Virus record (IMG/VR): IMGVR_UViG_3300006916_000272 | Span: 1 to 28,560 of that record | Length of the DNA stretch: 28,560 bases | Direction: 5' to 3' (one strand) | Source: a virus | Position numbers and translations under genes: made by a program | The notes under the pieces: model-generated | The model's database searches: none | The model's input: only the letters and a program-made list of their open reading frames with translations | Told to the model about the DNA's origin: nothing | Shown: in pieces, positions 13,094 to 22,684 of the stretch | How the letters are laid out: the number at the start of each line of letters is the position of its first letter | Numbering within the stretch: position 1 is the first letter of the stretch

Positions 13094-15925
13094 ATGGATA
13101 CAAAAACATTTTTGGAAAGCACGTTGGGGAACGATGGCTATTACTGCCTGCTTGCCATAAATAAAAAGACAGGGCATAAACCCCAAAAGTTCTTCGACTC
13201 AGTAGGACATCTAATAGATGAGGCCACTGAATATGATGGCAAAGGTTACGACACCTACTTCGCATTGAGTACCTTTGCAGAATCAAATTCTCGTAAAGTA
13301 AACAATGTGAAACAAGTTAAGTCCCTATTTCTAGATATAGATTGTGGGGAAGGGAAGGACTACGCTACGCAAGCCGAAGCGGTACAGGCGTTAGCTAAGT
13401 TCTGTAAGAAGTTAAGCCTCCCACGTCCGCTGTTAGTAAACTCTGGCAGAGGTGTTCACGTGTATTGGAGGTTACTAGAGACAGTGTGTCTCGATGAATG
13501 GCAACCCGTGGCGGCACGACTAAAGCAGTTGTGTAACGAACATGGATTCAAATGCGATAATTCAGTCACCGCCGATGCCGCTAGGGTACTACGAATACCC
13601 AACACCCATAACCATAAGACTGTACCACCATCGCCTGTGGCGTACTTCGGTGCTGTCCCTACAGCCGTGGACTTTGACAAGCTGTCCGATCTGCTAGGTA
13701 TAGATCAGATACCAGTTCCCACGGTTAGGCCATCCACCAACAGTTCGGTAATGGACGCATTGTTACCCAACTACAAGAGCTATTTCAAAGATATACTGCG
13801 GAAGAGCAAGGAAGGGCGTGGGTGTGAGCAGTTGGTTCAGGTGCTACGTGACCCCGACAGTGTGAGTGAACCCACGTGGTTCGACGCCGTATCCATCGTG
13901 AAGCATTGCGAGGATGGTGGCAGAGTTGGGGTGCATAAGTTGTCCAAGGGGTATTCCAATTACGACCCCGAAGAGACAGATAGTAAGTATGACACAACCA
14001 AATACGTTCACCTATGTAGTAGCTTTGACTCTAACAACCCCGGCATATGTCAGGACTGTCCCAACTGGGGTAAGATAAAGTCACCTATTACGCTAGGTAA
14101 TCGTGTTGAACGTGCTACCGCTGAAGATAATGTGGTAGAGGTTACAGTGGAGGCTCCGGCGTTAGACCTACCGGACACCCCAACTAATACGTACACCATA
14201 CCCGAATACCCCAAGCCATACTTTCGTGGTAAGAATGGTGGCGTATACACCCGATCCGTTGACGAAGAAGGCGATCCTGTGGACAAGTTACTGTACCACA
14301 ACGACCTGTACGTAGTTCGTAGGCTACGCGATGTGGAGATCGGGGAGGCTATAGTTATGAGACTGCACCTACCGAAAGACGGGGTGCGTGAATTTACAGT
14401 GCCACTTACTGCCGTGACATCTAGGGATGAGTTTCGTAAGCAGATGTCCATGCAGGGTGTGGCAGTTACTAAAATGGACGAACTAATGCAATATACCACT
14501 ACATGGGTAAATGAATTACAGGCCACCAACGTGGCAGACGAAGCTAGGCGGCAGTTTGGTTGGACAGATGATAACCACAACACGTTTGTGGTAGGGAACC
14601 AAGAAGTGTGGGCAGACCGTATAGGGTTTAACCCTCCCTCTACTGCAACCGCAGGGTTGTTTCATATGTTTGAACCGAGGGGCACGATGGATGAGTGGAA
14701 GCAGAACGCTGAGTTCTATAACCGAGATGGATTCGAGATGCACCAGTATATCGTTGGCACTGCGTTCGGCTCTCCGTTAATGGAGTTCTCTCCTATCAGT
14801 TGTGCGGGGTTTCACATCCACAGTAAGGCAACGGGTATTGGTAAAACAACCGCCATGCTATGCGCCGCTTCTGTATGGGCTAAACCTAAAGAGTACATGG
14901 TTGAAGAGCGAGACACGCAAGCAACTCGTATGAATCGTGGCGAGGTATACCACAGCTTACCGCTGTACATTGATGAACTTACAAACGCCAAAGGCGACGA
15001 GTTGTCCGACTTGGCTTATCAACTGTCTGGAGGTAAACAGCGTAACCGTATGTCTGGCAGTAGTAACGTCGAACGTGTACGTGGTAGACCTTGGAGCCTG
15101 TTGGCAGTGAGCACGGGTAACACTAGTTTTGTTGAGCGTGTAAGTATGGTTAAGGACATGCCAAAAGCGGAAGCACAGCGCATGATGGAGACTCGTGCCG
15201 TTAAGAAGTTCTCCGACACCGCCGATAAGAGAGAGACAGATAGGTTCGCCAATAGTGTAGAGAATGTGTACGGGCATGCGGGTATACCTTACATCCAGTA
15301 CATCATGGCTAATAAAGAAGAGGTCAAGGCTCTCATACAGAGAGTGCAGTTAAACATTGACCGTGAAGCAGGGCTTACACCTGAGAACAGGTTCTGGTCA
15401 GCGGGTGCGGCGTCGACCATAGCAGGAACCATAATCGCCAAGCGTATAGGGCTGGTGAACTACGACATAGGAAAGTTGACCAAGTACGTTATACGACTCT
15501 TAAAAGAAAACCTACAGACTGTACAAGGTATGGACTGTTCCGCTTCTGATACTTTGAACGATTACATCCACGAGCACTGGGGTAGCATCCTCAAGATCAA
15601 GAGCACTGACGATCTACGTAGGAACAATGCCAATGGGCTAGACACACTAGTTATACCTGAGTTAGACCCGAAAGTTAGATTGGTAGGTAGGTACGAGACT
15701 GATATTAAAAAGGCATACCTTGTGCCAAAACCTCTCAAGGCTTGGTGTGGTAGACAGCAGATAAACTACGGTGCGTTTGTACAAGACCTGAAGGATAACT
15801 TTGGCGCTAAGTCTATAAAGATGCGGCTCACTAAAGGCACGCCGACACAGTTACCCCCATCCACGGTGCTTTCGGTGGACTGTAACCTAGAAGAGGCGCC
15901 TAGTGACGACGAGAAAGATAAGTGA
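13094..15925 (+). CDS. Primase-helicase: AEP-like primase plus P-loop helicase (943 aa)
   Basis: The N-terminal part looks like an archaeo-eukaryotic-type primase domain: FLDIDCGEG (metal-binding D81 and D83), SGRGVHVYW (117-125) and TADAARVLRIPNTHNHK (about 165-181). A cysteine cluster (LCSSF...ICQDCPNW, about 308-326) resembles a small zinc site. The C-terminal part is a P-loop ATPase of the DUF927/phage helicase kind: ATGIGKTT (K584, T585), which lacks the first glycine of a classic Walker A, and Walker B LPLYIDELTN (D627, E628), followed by LLAVSTGN, a sensor-1-like segment. It would prime and unwind at the phage fork. The acidic C-terminus (PSDDEKDK) overlaps the next gene by 23 bases. 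The ATG is preceded by a structured leader. Confidence 0.88.
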   Translation: MDTKTFLESTLGNDGYYCLLAINKKTGHKPQKFFDSVGHLIDEATEYDGKGYDTYFALSTFAESNSRKVNNVKQVKSLFLDIDCGEGKDYATQAEAVQALAKFCKKLSLPRPLLVNSGRGVHVYWRLLETVCLDEWQPVAARLKQLCNEHGFKCDNSVTADAARVLRIPNTHNHKTVPPSPVAYFGAVPTAVDFDKLSDLLGIDQIPVPTVRPSTNSSVMDALLPNYKSYFKDILRKSKEGRGCEQLVQVLRDPDSVSEPTWFDAVSIVKHCEDGGRVGVHKLSKGYSNYDPEETDSKYDTTKYVHLCSSFDSNNPGICQDCPNWGKIKSPITLGNRVERATAEDNVVEVTVEAPALDLPDTPTNTYTIPEYPKPYFRGKNGGVYTRSVDEEGDPVDKLLYHNDLYVVRRLRDVEIGEAIVMRLHLPKDGVREFTVPLTAVTSRDEFRKQMSMQGVAVTKMDELMQYTTTWVNELQATNVADEARRQFGWTDDNHNTFVVGNQEVWADRIGFNPPSTATAGLFHMFEPRGTMDEWKQNAEFYNRDGFEMHQYIVGTAFGSPLMEFSPISCAGFHIHSKATGIGKTTAMLCAASVWAKPKEYMVEERDTQATRMNRGEVYHSLPLYIDELTNAKGDELSDLAYQLSGGKQRNRMSGSSNVERVRGRPWSLLAVSTGNTSFVERVSMVKDMPKAEAQRMMETRAVKKFSDTADKRETDRFANSVENVYGHAGIPYIQYIMANKEEVKALIQRVQLNIDREAGLTPENRFWSAGAASTIAGTIIAKRIGLVNYDIGKLTKYVIRLLKENLQTVQGMDCSASDTLNDYIHEHWGSILKIKSTDDLRRNNANGLDTLVIPELDPKVRLVGRYETDIKKAYLVPKPLKAWCGRQQINYGAFVQDLKDNFGAKSIKMRLTKGTPTQLPPSTVLSVDCNLEEAPSDDEKDK

Positions 15926-16124
15926 TCTGTGCCCCGACGGCGTCAGGGTAGTAGTTGACTGGGACAATATGGTGGTAGGTTCGTCCATATTTGTCCCTTG
16001 TATCAACACTAAGAAAGCTACAAAAGAAATAAAAATGTACTTCAAGAAGCAAGGATGGAGTATCGAGGTACGCACCTTATCTGAGAATGGACTGCTCGGA
16101 GTACGGGCTTGGCGTACCACCTAG
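15903..16124 (+). CDS. Small hypothetical protein, last gene of the plus-strand arm (73 aa)
   Basis: The start is a GTG at 15903 inside the end of the primase gene, with GAGG seven bases upstream. The next in-frame start would remove much of the protein. The product is 73 residues with a likely beta-alpha-beta pattern (GVRVVVDWDNMVVGSSIFVPCI, KKATKEIKMYFKKQGW, IEVRTLSENGLLGVRAWRT). It looks like a compact fold with a basic helix, possibly nucleic-acid binding, but matches no family I can name. It ends 13 bases before the terminator hairpin. Confidence 0.68.
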   Translation: MTTRKISDLCPDGVRVVVDWDNMVVGSSIFVPCINTKKATKEIKMYFKKQGWSIEVRTLSENGLLGVRAWRTT

Positions 16125-16136
16125 TTTCCCCGCAGT

Positions 16137-16178
16137 GCCCCCCTCTCGTTGTTCCGAGGCGAGTTGGGGGGCTTTTTT
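16137..16178 (+). terminator. Strong intrinsic terminator between the convergent arms
   Basis: GCCCCCC (16137-16143) pairs with GGGGGGC (16166-16172), and inside it CTCG (16145-16148) pairs with CGAG (16160-16163). Six Ts follow (16173-16178). The T-run is only on the plus-strand side, so it ends plus-strand transcription. On the minus strand the stop codon of the giant gene overlaps the end of the T-run. Confidence 0.92.
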
Positions 16179-19100
16179 ATTCGTCCTTACCGAACAGTAT
16201 TTCAAATCCTTCGCTGTACTCGTTACGACTACGCTTGAAGTCTTGTTGTAGAGACTTGGTTATGGCTACGCCGTTGTGCATCTCTCTAGACGTACGTTTA
16301 AACTGAGCACTAGATCTCCGTATAGTCTCTCCGGTAATACGCTGTCTTCTGTGTTTCTTATTGAACTCACGTATTTCTACACGTATTTCCTTAGCCGTTT
16401 CCACGTCTCCGAACCTTCTAGCCACGTTCAGCTTCTTGAGTAGGTTCTGTCGCTCTGCCAATATACCTTTCTCCAGTCGTTTCTCTTGACTAGCCTGCTC
16501 TTGTGCAAACGTGTACTCAGCAGGTGCGAAGCCCATACCCTGAAACGCTAGCTCTGCGAAAGACATATCGTCGTAGATAGGGTCGCCTCTGCGGGTGTAC
16601 ATACCACCTTCTCTTGCGAATCTACCGAACGTAGACTTCCAGATATTAGATAGTGCCGCAGGTGTGATACTCTCCAGACCTCGTTCTATATTACCTTCTC
16701 GCAGGTCGCCCACACCACGTATGAACCTATTACCTACACTGAGTGCAGGGCCACCGAGGTGGAAACCAATTATCTCTTCTGTCGATGGATCATTGTTATA
16801 TCTGTTTGTCTGTATTACTAGATCAGTCAGCTTGATACGTGTCGCAAAGTCTACGCCTAGCGCATCTACTATTGGGCCTTTGTAGAACCCTTCACCGATA
16901 TACTTACGTACTATGGTATCCGCATCTTCGTCGTCATCATCGAGGAAGAACATATCTGCAATGGCTCTAACCAACCCGTACAGCGGGACACCCTGTACCC
17001 CAGCCATCAGCGCGGACGATAGATATACACCAGCGATCTGCTGTCTGGCTAATCTTCTTAGTTCTTTACCTTCAGGAGTATTATCCCCGATATTGTCAAC
17101 GAACAACTTAGCAGACTTGAACATGGTGTAGTACATTTGTAGGCCGTAGGTCTTATACATAAAGGCTACACGACCAATACCCTCTCGCGCCCATGCAGGG
17201 GATGTCTCTAGTACCGCACCGCCGTTGGTTTCCTGAGTCTGGTATATAGCTTCATTTGCGGCTAGGGTTGTTAGGTCTGCGTCACTAATATCCTTTAGGT
17301 TGACGAACTCAGCTTTGGTGGCAGCGTAATATTTCTCGCCTGATTTCTTCTTAGCTCTTAGCTGGCGTAGTGTGAGATCGTAGGTAGCTACCATGGCGGT
17401 CTGCCGGTTGAACCTTTCTGCCTGAGCAAAACCAAACTGAGCACCTACACTAGATGCGCTATCTAATAACGACCCAAAGAATCCTCCCTTACCCTTTCTA
17501 CCTTGCTCATGCACTGCGAGGGCATCTGGCAAGAAGGACTTAGTAAGCTGTCCTTGTTCTGCGGCGGCTTTTACCAACACCTCCAAGTTCATGTCGTTTA
17601 TCAGCTTCTTCTGACCATCACTTAGGCTATCCTTGGCGGTGTAGTTGCCATTGGCGTCTAAGTCAAAAAGATCGTCTACACTAAACAGAGAACCCACTTT
17701 AAAGTTACTAGCTGCACCGGTATTGTCACTAGTGCCGCCCACAATCTGACTTGCACGTGTTATAGCCGCCGTACTATCAAAAAGCCCGTGCCTAGCGGAT
17801 AGGTATGGTAGAACCACCAACGGTATCTGAGACAAGTTCACTATCGCAGAAGACACGTTAAAGCCGATGGTGTATATAAAGGCAAGCTGGTTAGCATTCT
17901 TTACATACTTCTCCATGCCCTTCTTGTTTGCCCCGTTGATAGCAAAGTTGGCGCTCTTGTCCAGATGATTCTTTACGGCGGCAAAGGCTTTTTTGTTGGT
18001 ACCTTCTGGAGCGTCCACTTCGTTTATAGCAGAACGTATCTTGGAGATCTCTGCACTATACTGTATCTGCACTACCTGTCGAGCCAAGTCAAAGCCCTTT
18101 GTACGTAGGGCAGTCAAAGAGTTACCCTCGTAACCCAGAGTGCCTTGTCGTCTTCTTAGCGACTGAGCGAAAGAAGTTTCAGGTAGGTGATCCATATACA
18201 TGCGCATGAACGCGTCTTGTAGCTCGGAGTCAGCGCCGCCTTCTTTAAGTAACTTTAAAGTCTTACCGGCGAAACTATCTGGGGGCGCATTGTTATACAT
18301 CGTCGCCTTACCAATGTCGAGATCTGCCTCAATAGAATCAGTTTCTATCTCAGAGTCCTGCTCCAGTTCTGCCTTTACACGCTCCATCTCTCTTTTAGTA
18401 GTGAAGCGTCTGACGACATAAGCCTGCTCTGGGTTGGCTGGGTTCTTAAATGAGTATGAGAGTACGTAGTCGCCTTCACGAGTAAGTGGGAAGTATACGT
18501 CCAGAGTTTTGTTAGAGAACATCTGCTCCATTACCTGCTGCTTCAAGGTTCTGACAGCTTCTTTGGATATGTCTCCATCAGCCTGCGCCGAATCCAGACG
18601 TGTAAATATAACGTCTTTCAGTTTAAGGTACTGATTTTTGTACGCGTCACGCAGTTCGGTATACATTTCTCGTCCTTCTTTACCAAACTCAGCGGAGTTC
18701 CATATCTTGTTCTGCTTCTCCCAAGTAGCGAAGTCTTCGTCGTTGTACTTCTTCTTAGCTTCTGCCTTCGACAGCTCTGGGTCTACCTGCGTGATAGTGG
18801 CTCCGATCTCGGGATCATATATCAACTTATCTAGCAGAGGTTGGTTACTCTCTTTAGCTTTAGCGAACTCAGATAGCTTACGAGTGACCATTCGCATATT
18901 CTCGTCGGCTTTGTCCATAGCGCCACGACGGAGGTTGAACATTTTGTGCAGCTTTAAGCCTAGATCTCCGAACCCATATTTACGTGCTACATCACCTACA
19001 CCCTGAGAACCTACGAGGTTAAGTATAAATTGCTGTAACTTAGGCGCACCGCTATCAATCAACTCCGAAGCCCCATCTGCAAAGCCTTGTCTGGTGGCGC

Positions 19101-22100
19101 CGCTACCTTTTAATTTCTTCTGTGCATCGCCTATAGAACTAATCAGGCGTGCCGCCCCAGCTCGAGTACCGTCAAACTCTGGGAACTGGACTATGCCTTG
19201 GTCGGCAGGGATCAGCATGCTGTTTATCACGTTGTCCACTTCGGTAAGTAGGGTGGGAGAGGGTTCTAGCCCCATAAGTCTGCGCACCATGTTTATTACT
19301 GTGGTGCTGAACTGCTCCCATAGAGACTTACTGTCGGCAAATTTTCCATCGGGATGTACTCTGCTGAGGAGCTGACGGAAGTCGCTACTAGTAAATGCCT
19401 CTGCCACAAACTCGTTTATGTTTGTTAGTCCGTAGTGTGTCTCTGCATCAAGCCCTCTGTCCTTAGCTACTTTCTGGAAGTCTTCCCACAACTTAGCAAT
19501 TCTTTTAGCGTTAGCCGTAGTGCCTAGAACCTTACCCGTATCAGGATCCATGTTTAATTCGTATAAGGTAAGGGCGTGAGTCATCTCATGCAGGAGCGTA
19601 TGTACGCCTCCGTTCTCCTTCCCATTTATAAATATAGTATCTCGAAGGTTGGCAGGCATGTTACTACCAGAGTGTACATATACCCCCTTGACAACATCGG
19701 TTTCTTTAACAGCAAACCTACTCATAAACTCGGGAGAAGCGACAACTACTTTAGTACTACCAACCTTTCTAGCCATTGCACTAGCTATGTTCTTGACGCG
19801 AGGGCTTTTGGTGGACGTAGCGATAGCATTCAAAGCAGCCACTAAGTCTCCGTCATTTATGGCACGGATGGCTCCTATAGGTAGAGGTTCGGATAGAGCG
19901 GCAGCATCTTTTTTGGATACAAACCTGTCAAACAGAGACGTCTTACCGACCCGTGCAAAGAACTGTTCAGCGGTCTCTCTTTCTCCCGTCCTTTGCTGTG
20001 CTTCATACGAAGCCTTACTGTCGTTGTTTACAGAGTTAGCTATAACGCCTTCAACAGCTACAGGGTCAAACGTAACACCCGTCTCCTCGAGGCGCTTTTT
20101 CTCTGCCGCAACTAGTTTCTTGATCTTCGCTTCATTGGCTTGCTGCTGTTTATCTGCTTCTTTCTGTTCAGCCGTAGGTTGCTTTTTAACTACCTTTTCA
20201 GCTTTCTTGGTATCCTTAACGTCTTTTTTCTGCTGCTGTTCTTTTGCTCTCTTATCAGCGGCTTCTTTACGCTTCCTACGTGCAACACGTTTAGCGGCGG
20301 GGGACTCGCCTCCTTCTAGCTCCATCTGTGCTAGCTTTTTCTTTTGCTTCTCGTTAGCTTCGGCTAGCTCGGCAGCAGCTACTTCTTCACGTAGTTTCTT
20401 CTTTGTGTTCTCCACAGCCTTAGCGTCTTCCGCTTTGTCCGTTTCGATTTGTTTGTCTATAGCCGCGTTGGTTTCGGCAGGCAAATTATTTTTAGCCCAC
20501 TCTATTACAGCCTCAGCGCTCTTACCACCTGTGCCTCTACGTTTAACTTCGATTGGGTCTACAGCGCCTTTCACATTTCTAACCGCTGGCATGTCATTAG
20601 CCACTTCAAAAGCGGCAGCACGTAGGGCGCTCTCTGGGTTAGCGTAGGCGTTTAAGTACTTAGCTATAACCCTGTTGGTATTGAACTTATCTTTTGCGTC
20701 TTCGTAGCGTGGCACTGACTCTGCCGGACGCTTCTTGCGGAACTCTCTGTCTTTGCCCTTTTCATCGACGTACTGGGCCACATCAGATACGGGAGCCAAA
20801 GCAGTGCGGTCTGCATCCGCAAGTTTAATTGGAGTATCAACAACTAACTTACCAGTCTCAGGATCAACAGTACTCATACCCGGGGTTGGCTTTGTGGGGG
20901 TTGTTGTGGCAACAGGTTGTGGCGCTACTTTAGTTTTGGGCGCAGGTTGTACCTTTTTGGGCGCAGGTTGTACCTTAGCCTCTTCCACTACGGGCGCAGG
21001 TTGTACCTTTTGCTTGGGTACCTCAATACCCTTATCGGCTAATGCCTTTTGTGCGGCAGGAGGTAACTCGGGTAGTTCTTGTCGTTTAAGTTCAGGGGTG
21101 GTCTTAGGCGCAGCGGGGGTCTTGAGTCCTTGCTTTTTAACTCCAGTCTTGGACTGCATACCCGGCAGGGGTTCCTGCTGCCCACGTTCTTTCGGCTTGC
21201 GTTCTTTAACCTGCGCTTCTAGTTCTGCTTGAGCTGCCTTATCTTCGTCGGCGATAACCATACGCTCTATTTCTAGGTCTTCGGCTTCTCTAGCGGCATC
21301 TTCTTCCCGCTGCATTCGCGCTAGCTCAATGTCTTCGGCGGCGGTTCTCTCAGCGACCTGTTTATCTTGTAACTCTTCGTACCGTGCTTGGTCAACCATG
21401 TCGCCTTCTGGCTTCATCTGGTCGTCATCTTCTAGCCGCGCTAGTCTTTCTTGCTCCGCGTCTTCCATAGCCATAGTGTCGGCTAATTCTTCGTCGGTAA
21501 CTTCTTTGGGTGTTCGGTCTGTATCTGGGAATAAGTCCCCCGCTTCCTGCTGTTCTCTAGCTAGCTCGGCTTCAGCTTGCTTACGGTTTCTCTGGTCAGT
21601 AGGGGAGCGTACATCTTCACTGGGCATATCACCGAGGACTTTTTCGTCCTCTATTTCTTGTTGTCGTCGAGCCTCGTCCGCGTCTCTCCTAGCCTGCTCT
21701 GCTTCAGCAGGGGTACGTGCGGTTCCCTCTTCATCCACAACAATGGTAGTGTCTGGTGCGGGTAGTAGTCCGGCTACTCTTTCTTCTGGTGGTACTTCAT
21801 CCTCGAGATGGCCTTCTACGTCTTCAGGTTTAACTCCTCGTGATCTACTACCGCCCGGCAAGAACAAATCAAGCGTAGCACCGACGATGCCGCCGATAGT
21901 AGCTTCTTCACCCACACCCCCAAAGGTTTCGGCAAGGGCGTTGTATTCCTGTTCGTTGAGGTTTTGCAGGACACCTGCTGTAGCTTCTTGAGCAGCCTCG
22001 AATCCGCCGGATAGAGCGGCACTATGGATTTTCTGCCCCATAGTCTCTACAGTTTCAGGGCCAATGTTGTTTGCTAGTTTGGTTATGACAGGGACGTCAA

Positions 22101-22668
22101 TAGCTTTGATGAATCTACCCAGAGGTAATATTTCTAGCAGGCCGATAGGAGCACCACGTAGGGTGGCGGCGGAGCGTTCTACTTCGGTAGCGCCTGCGGC
22201 ACGAGCACGTTCACTAGCTTCACCAGCAGCAGCGCCTACACCAAGTAGACCGGCAATACCTGTGGCGGCGAGAGTGGGGGCACCTGCGACGGCAGCGGCA
22301 ACAGCGGGGAGAGCTATACCTGCTACGGAGCCAAAGCCCTGTCCTACTTTATATGTGAACGAATCTTTGTCCCCGCCTTCGGGGGTAATAGCATCAAAGG
22401 TAGACTGTATAGCTTTCCTAGCTTCTAACTCGTCTTCCTCTTCAAGTAGAGCAGCGGCACCAAGTGATGCCATCTCTCCGACGTTTGCCGCACCCGCGCC
22501 GAATCCAGTGAGTAGGTTCTCGATAAAGGACGAATCATCATCGTCATCCTCTACAGGACGTACCCCCAGACCTTCGCGCTCTTCGATTATCAGCCTTAAC
22601 TTCTGTGCGCGTTCAATATCGCCCTTATTAAATGCTTCAAGTAAGCGCTTTCTGAGTTCTAATTCCAC
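16177..22668 (-). CDS. Giant polyvalent-type virion protein with zinc-protease motif (2163 aa)
   Basis: The start is a GTG at 22668 with AAGGG about seven bases upstream. Regions in order: Gly/Ala-rich hydrophobic stretch (about 100-150); acidic helical region (about 280-480); Pro/Lys linker with KVQPAP repeats (about 550-580); Lys/Ala/Glu coiled coil (about 735-860); zinc-metallopeptidase motif HEMTH (1027-1031) with a likely third ligand in NEFVAE (E1086 or E1090); PLTREG (1394-1399), a variant of the PLxRFG motif; a hydrophobic segment (about 1595-1625); and a MYKTYGLQMYY...DDDDED region (about 1835-1915) like the large-polyvalent-protein-associated (LPD) domains. Such proteins are thought to enter the host with phage DNA. 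Likely role: internal virion/ejection protein with protease activity. Tail tape measure is less likely. Confidence 0.82.
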   Translation of the reverse strand: MELELRKRLLEAFNKGDIERAQKLRLIIEEREGLGVRPVEDDDDDSSFIENLLTGFGAGAANVGEMASLGAAALLEEEDELEARKAIQSTFDAITPEGGDKDSFTYKVGQGFGSVAGIALPAVAAAVAGAPTLAATGIAGLLGVGAAAGEASERARAAGATEVERSAATLRGAPIGLLEILPLGRFIKAIDVPVITKLANNIGPETVETMGQKIHSAALSGGFEAAQEATAGVLQNLNEQEYNALAETFGGVGEEATIGGIVGATLDLFLPGGSRSRGVKPEDVEGHLEDEVPPEERVAGLLPAPDTTIVVDEEGTARTPAEAEQARRDADEARRQQEIEDEKVLGDMPSEDVRSPTDQRNRKQAEAELAREQQEAGDLFPDTDRTPKEVTDEELADTMAMEDAEQERLARLEDDDQMKPEGDMVDQARYEELQDKQVAERTAAEDIELARMQREEDAAREAEDLEIERMVIADEDKAAQAELEAQVKERKPKERGQQEPLPGMQSKTGVKKQGLKTPAAPKTTPELKRQELPELPPAAQKALADKGIEVPKQKVQPAPVVEEAKVQPAPKKVQPAPKTKVAPQPVATTTPTKPTPGMSTVDPETGKLVVDTPIKLADADRTALAPVSDVAQYVDEKGKDREFRKKRPAESVPRYEDAKDKFNTNRVIAKYLNAYANPESALRAAAFEVANDMPAVRNVKGAVDPIEVKRRGTGGKSAEAVIEWAKNNLPAETNAAIDKQIETDKAEDAKAVENTKKKLREEVAAAELAEANEKQKKKLAQMELEGGESPAAKRVARRKRKEAADKRAKEQQQKKDVKDTKKAEKVVKKQPTAEQKEADKQQQANEAKIKKLVAAEKKRLEETGVTFDPVAVEGVIANSVNNDSKASYEAQQRTGERETAEQFFARVGKTSLFDRFVSKKDAAALSEPLPIGAIRAINDGDLVAALNAIATSTKSPRVKNIASAMARKVGSTKVVVASPEFMSRFAVKETDVVKGVYVHSGSNMPANLRDTIFINGKENGGVHTLLHEMTHALTLYELNMDPDTGKVLGTTANAKRIAKLWEDFQKVAKDRGLDAETHYGLTNINEFVAEAFTSSDFRQLLSRVHPDGKFADSKSLWEQFSTTVINMVRRLMGLEPSPTLLTEVDNVINSMLIPADQGIVQFPEFDGTRAGAARLISSIGDAQKKLKGSGATRQGFADGASELIDSGAPKLQQFILNLVGSQGVGDVARKYGFGDLGLKLHKMFNLRRGAMDKADENMRMVTRKLSEFAKAKESNQPLLDKLIYDPEIGATITQVDPELSKAEAKKKYNDEDFATWEKQNKIWNSAEFGKEGREMYTELRDAYKNQYLKLKDVIFTRLDSAQADGDISKEAVRTLKQQVMEQMFSNKTLDVYFPLTREGDYVLSYSFKNPANPEQAYVVRRFTTKREMERVKAELEQDSEIETDSIEADLDIGKATMYNNAPPDSFAGKTLKLLKEGGADSELQDAFMRMYMDHLPETSFAQSLRRRQGTLGYEGNSLTALRTKGFDLARQVVQIQYSAEISKIRSAINEVDAPEGTNKKAFAAVKNHLDKSANFAINGANKKGMEKYVKNANQLAFIYTIGFNVSSAIVNLSQIPLVVLPYLSARHGLFDSTAAITRASQIVGGTSDNTGAASNFKVGSLFSVDDLFDLDANGNYTAKDSLSDGQKKLINDMNLEVLVKAAAEQGQLTKSFLPDALAVHEQGRKGKGGFFGSLLDSASSVGAQFGFAQAERFNRQTAMVATYDLTLRQLRAKKKSGEKYYAATKAEFVNLKDISDADLTTLAANEAIYQTQETNGGAVLETSPAWAREGIGRVAFMYKTYGLQMYYTMFKSAKLFVDNIGDNTPEGKELRRLARQQIAGVYLSSALMAGVQGVPLYGLVRAIADMFFLDDDDEDADTIVRKYIGEGFYKGPIVDALGVDFATRIKLTDLVIQTNRYNNDPSTEEIIGFHLGGPALSVGNRFIRGVGDLREGNIERGLESITPAALSNIWKSTFGRFAREGGMYTRRGDPIYDDMSFAELAFQGMGFAPAEYTFAQEQASQEKRLEKGILAERQNLLKKLNVARRFGDVETAKEIRVEIREFNKKHRRQRITGETIRRSSAQFKRTSREMHNGVAITKSLQQDFKRSRNEYSEGFEILFGKDE
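20938..21008 (-). repeat. Short coding repeats encoding KVQPAP
   Basis: The 16-base sequence GCGCAGGTTGTACCTT occurs three times between about 20940 and 21008. The first two copies are 21 bases apart and the third lies about 33 bases further on. Read on the minus strand they encode KVQPAP units in the proline-rich linker of the giant protein. The near-identity of the DNA suggests recent slippage or duplication. Confidence 0.8.
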
Positions 22669-22684
22669 TAGGAAACCCTTATGA

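Noticed and set aside
14050-14583. Minus-strand open frame of 177 codons under the primase-helicase gene
   Set aside because: Shadow frame. The plus-strand gene has clear primase and helicase motifs across the region.
19649-20647. Plus-strand open frame of 332 codons, with similar ones at 21329-21991 and 22064-22684
   Set aside because: These are antisense shadows of the giant minus-strand gene. Their Ser/Ala/Leu-rich translations mirror its Lys/Ala/Glu codons, and they lack good start sites.
16177-22668. Tape-measure protein
   Set aside because: The protease motif, Pro-rich linkers and LPD-like C-terminal region are unlike a tape measure, and no tail-chaperone frameshift pair precedes it in the window.
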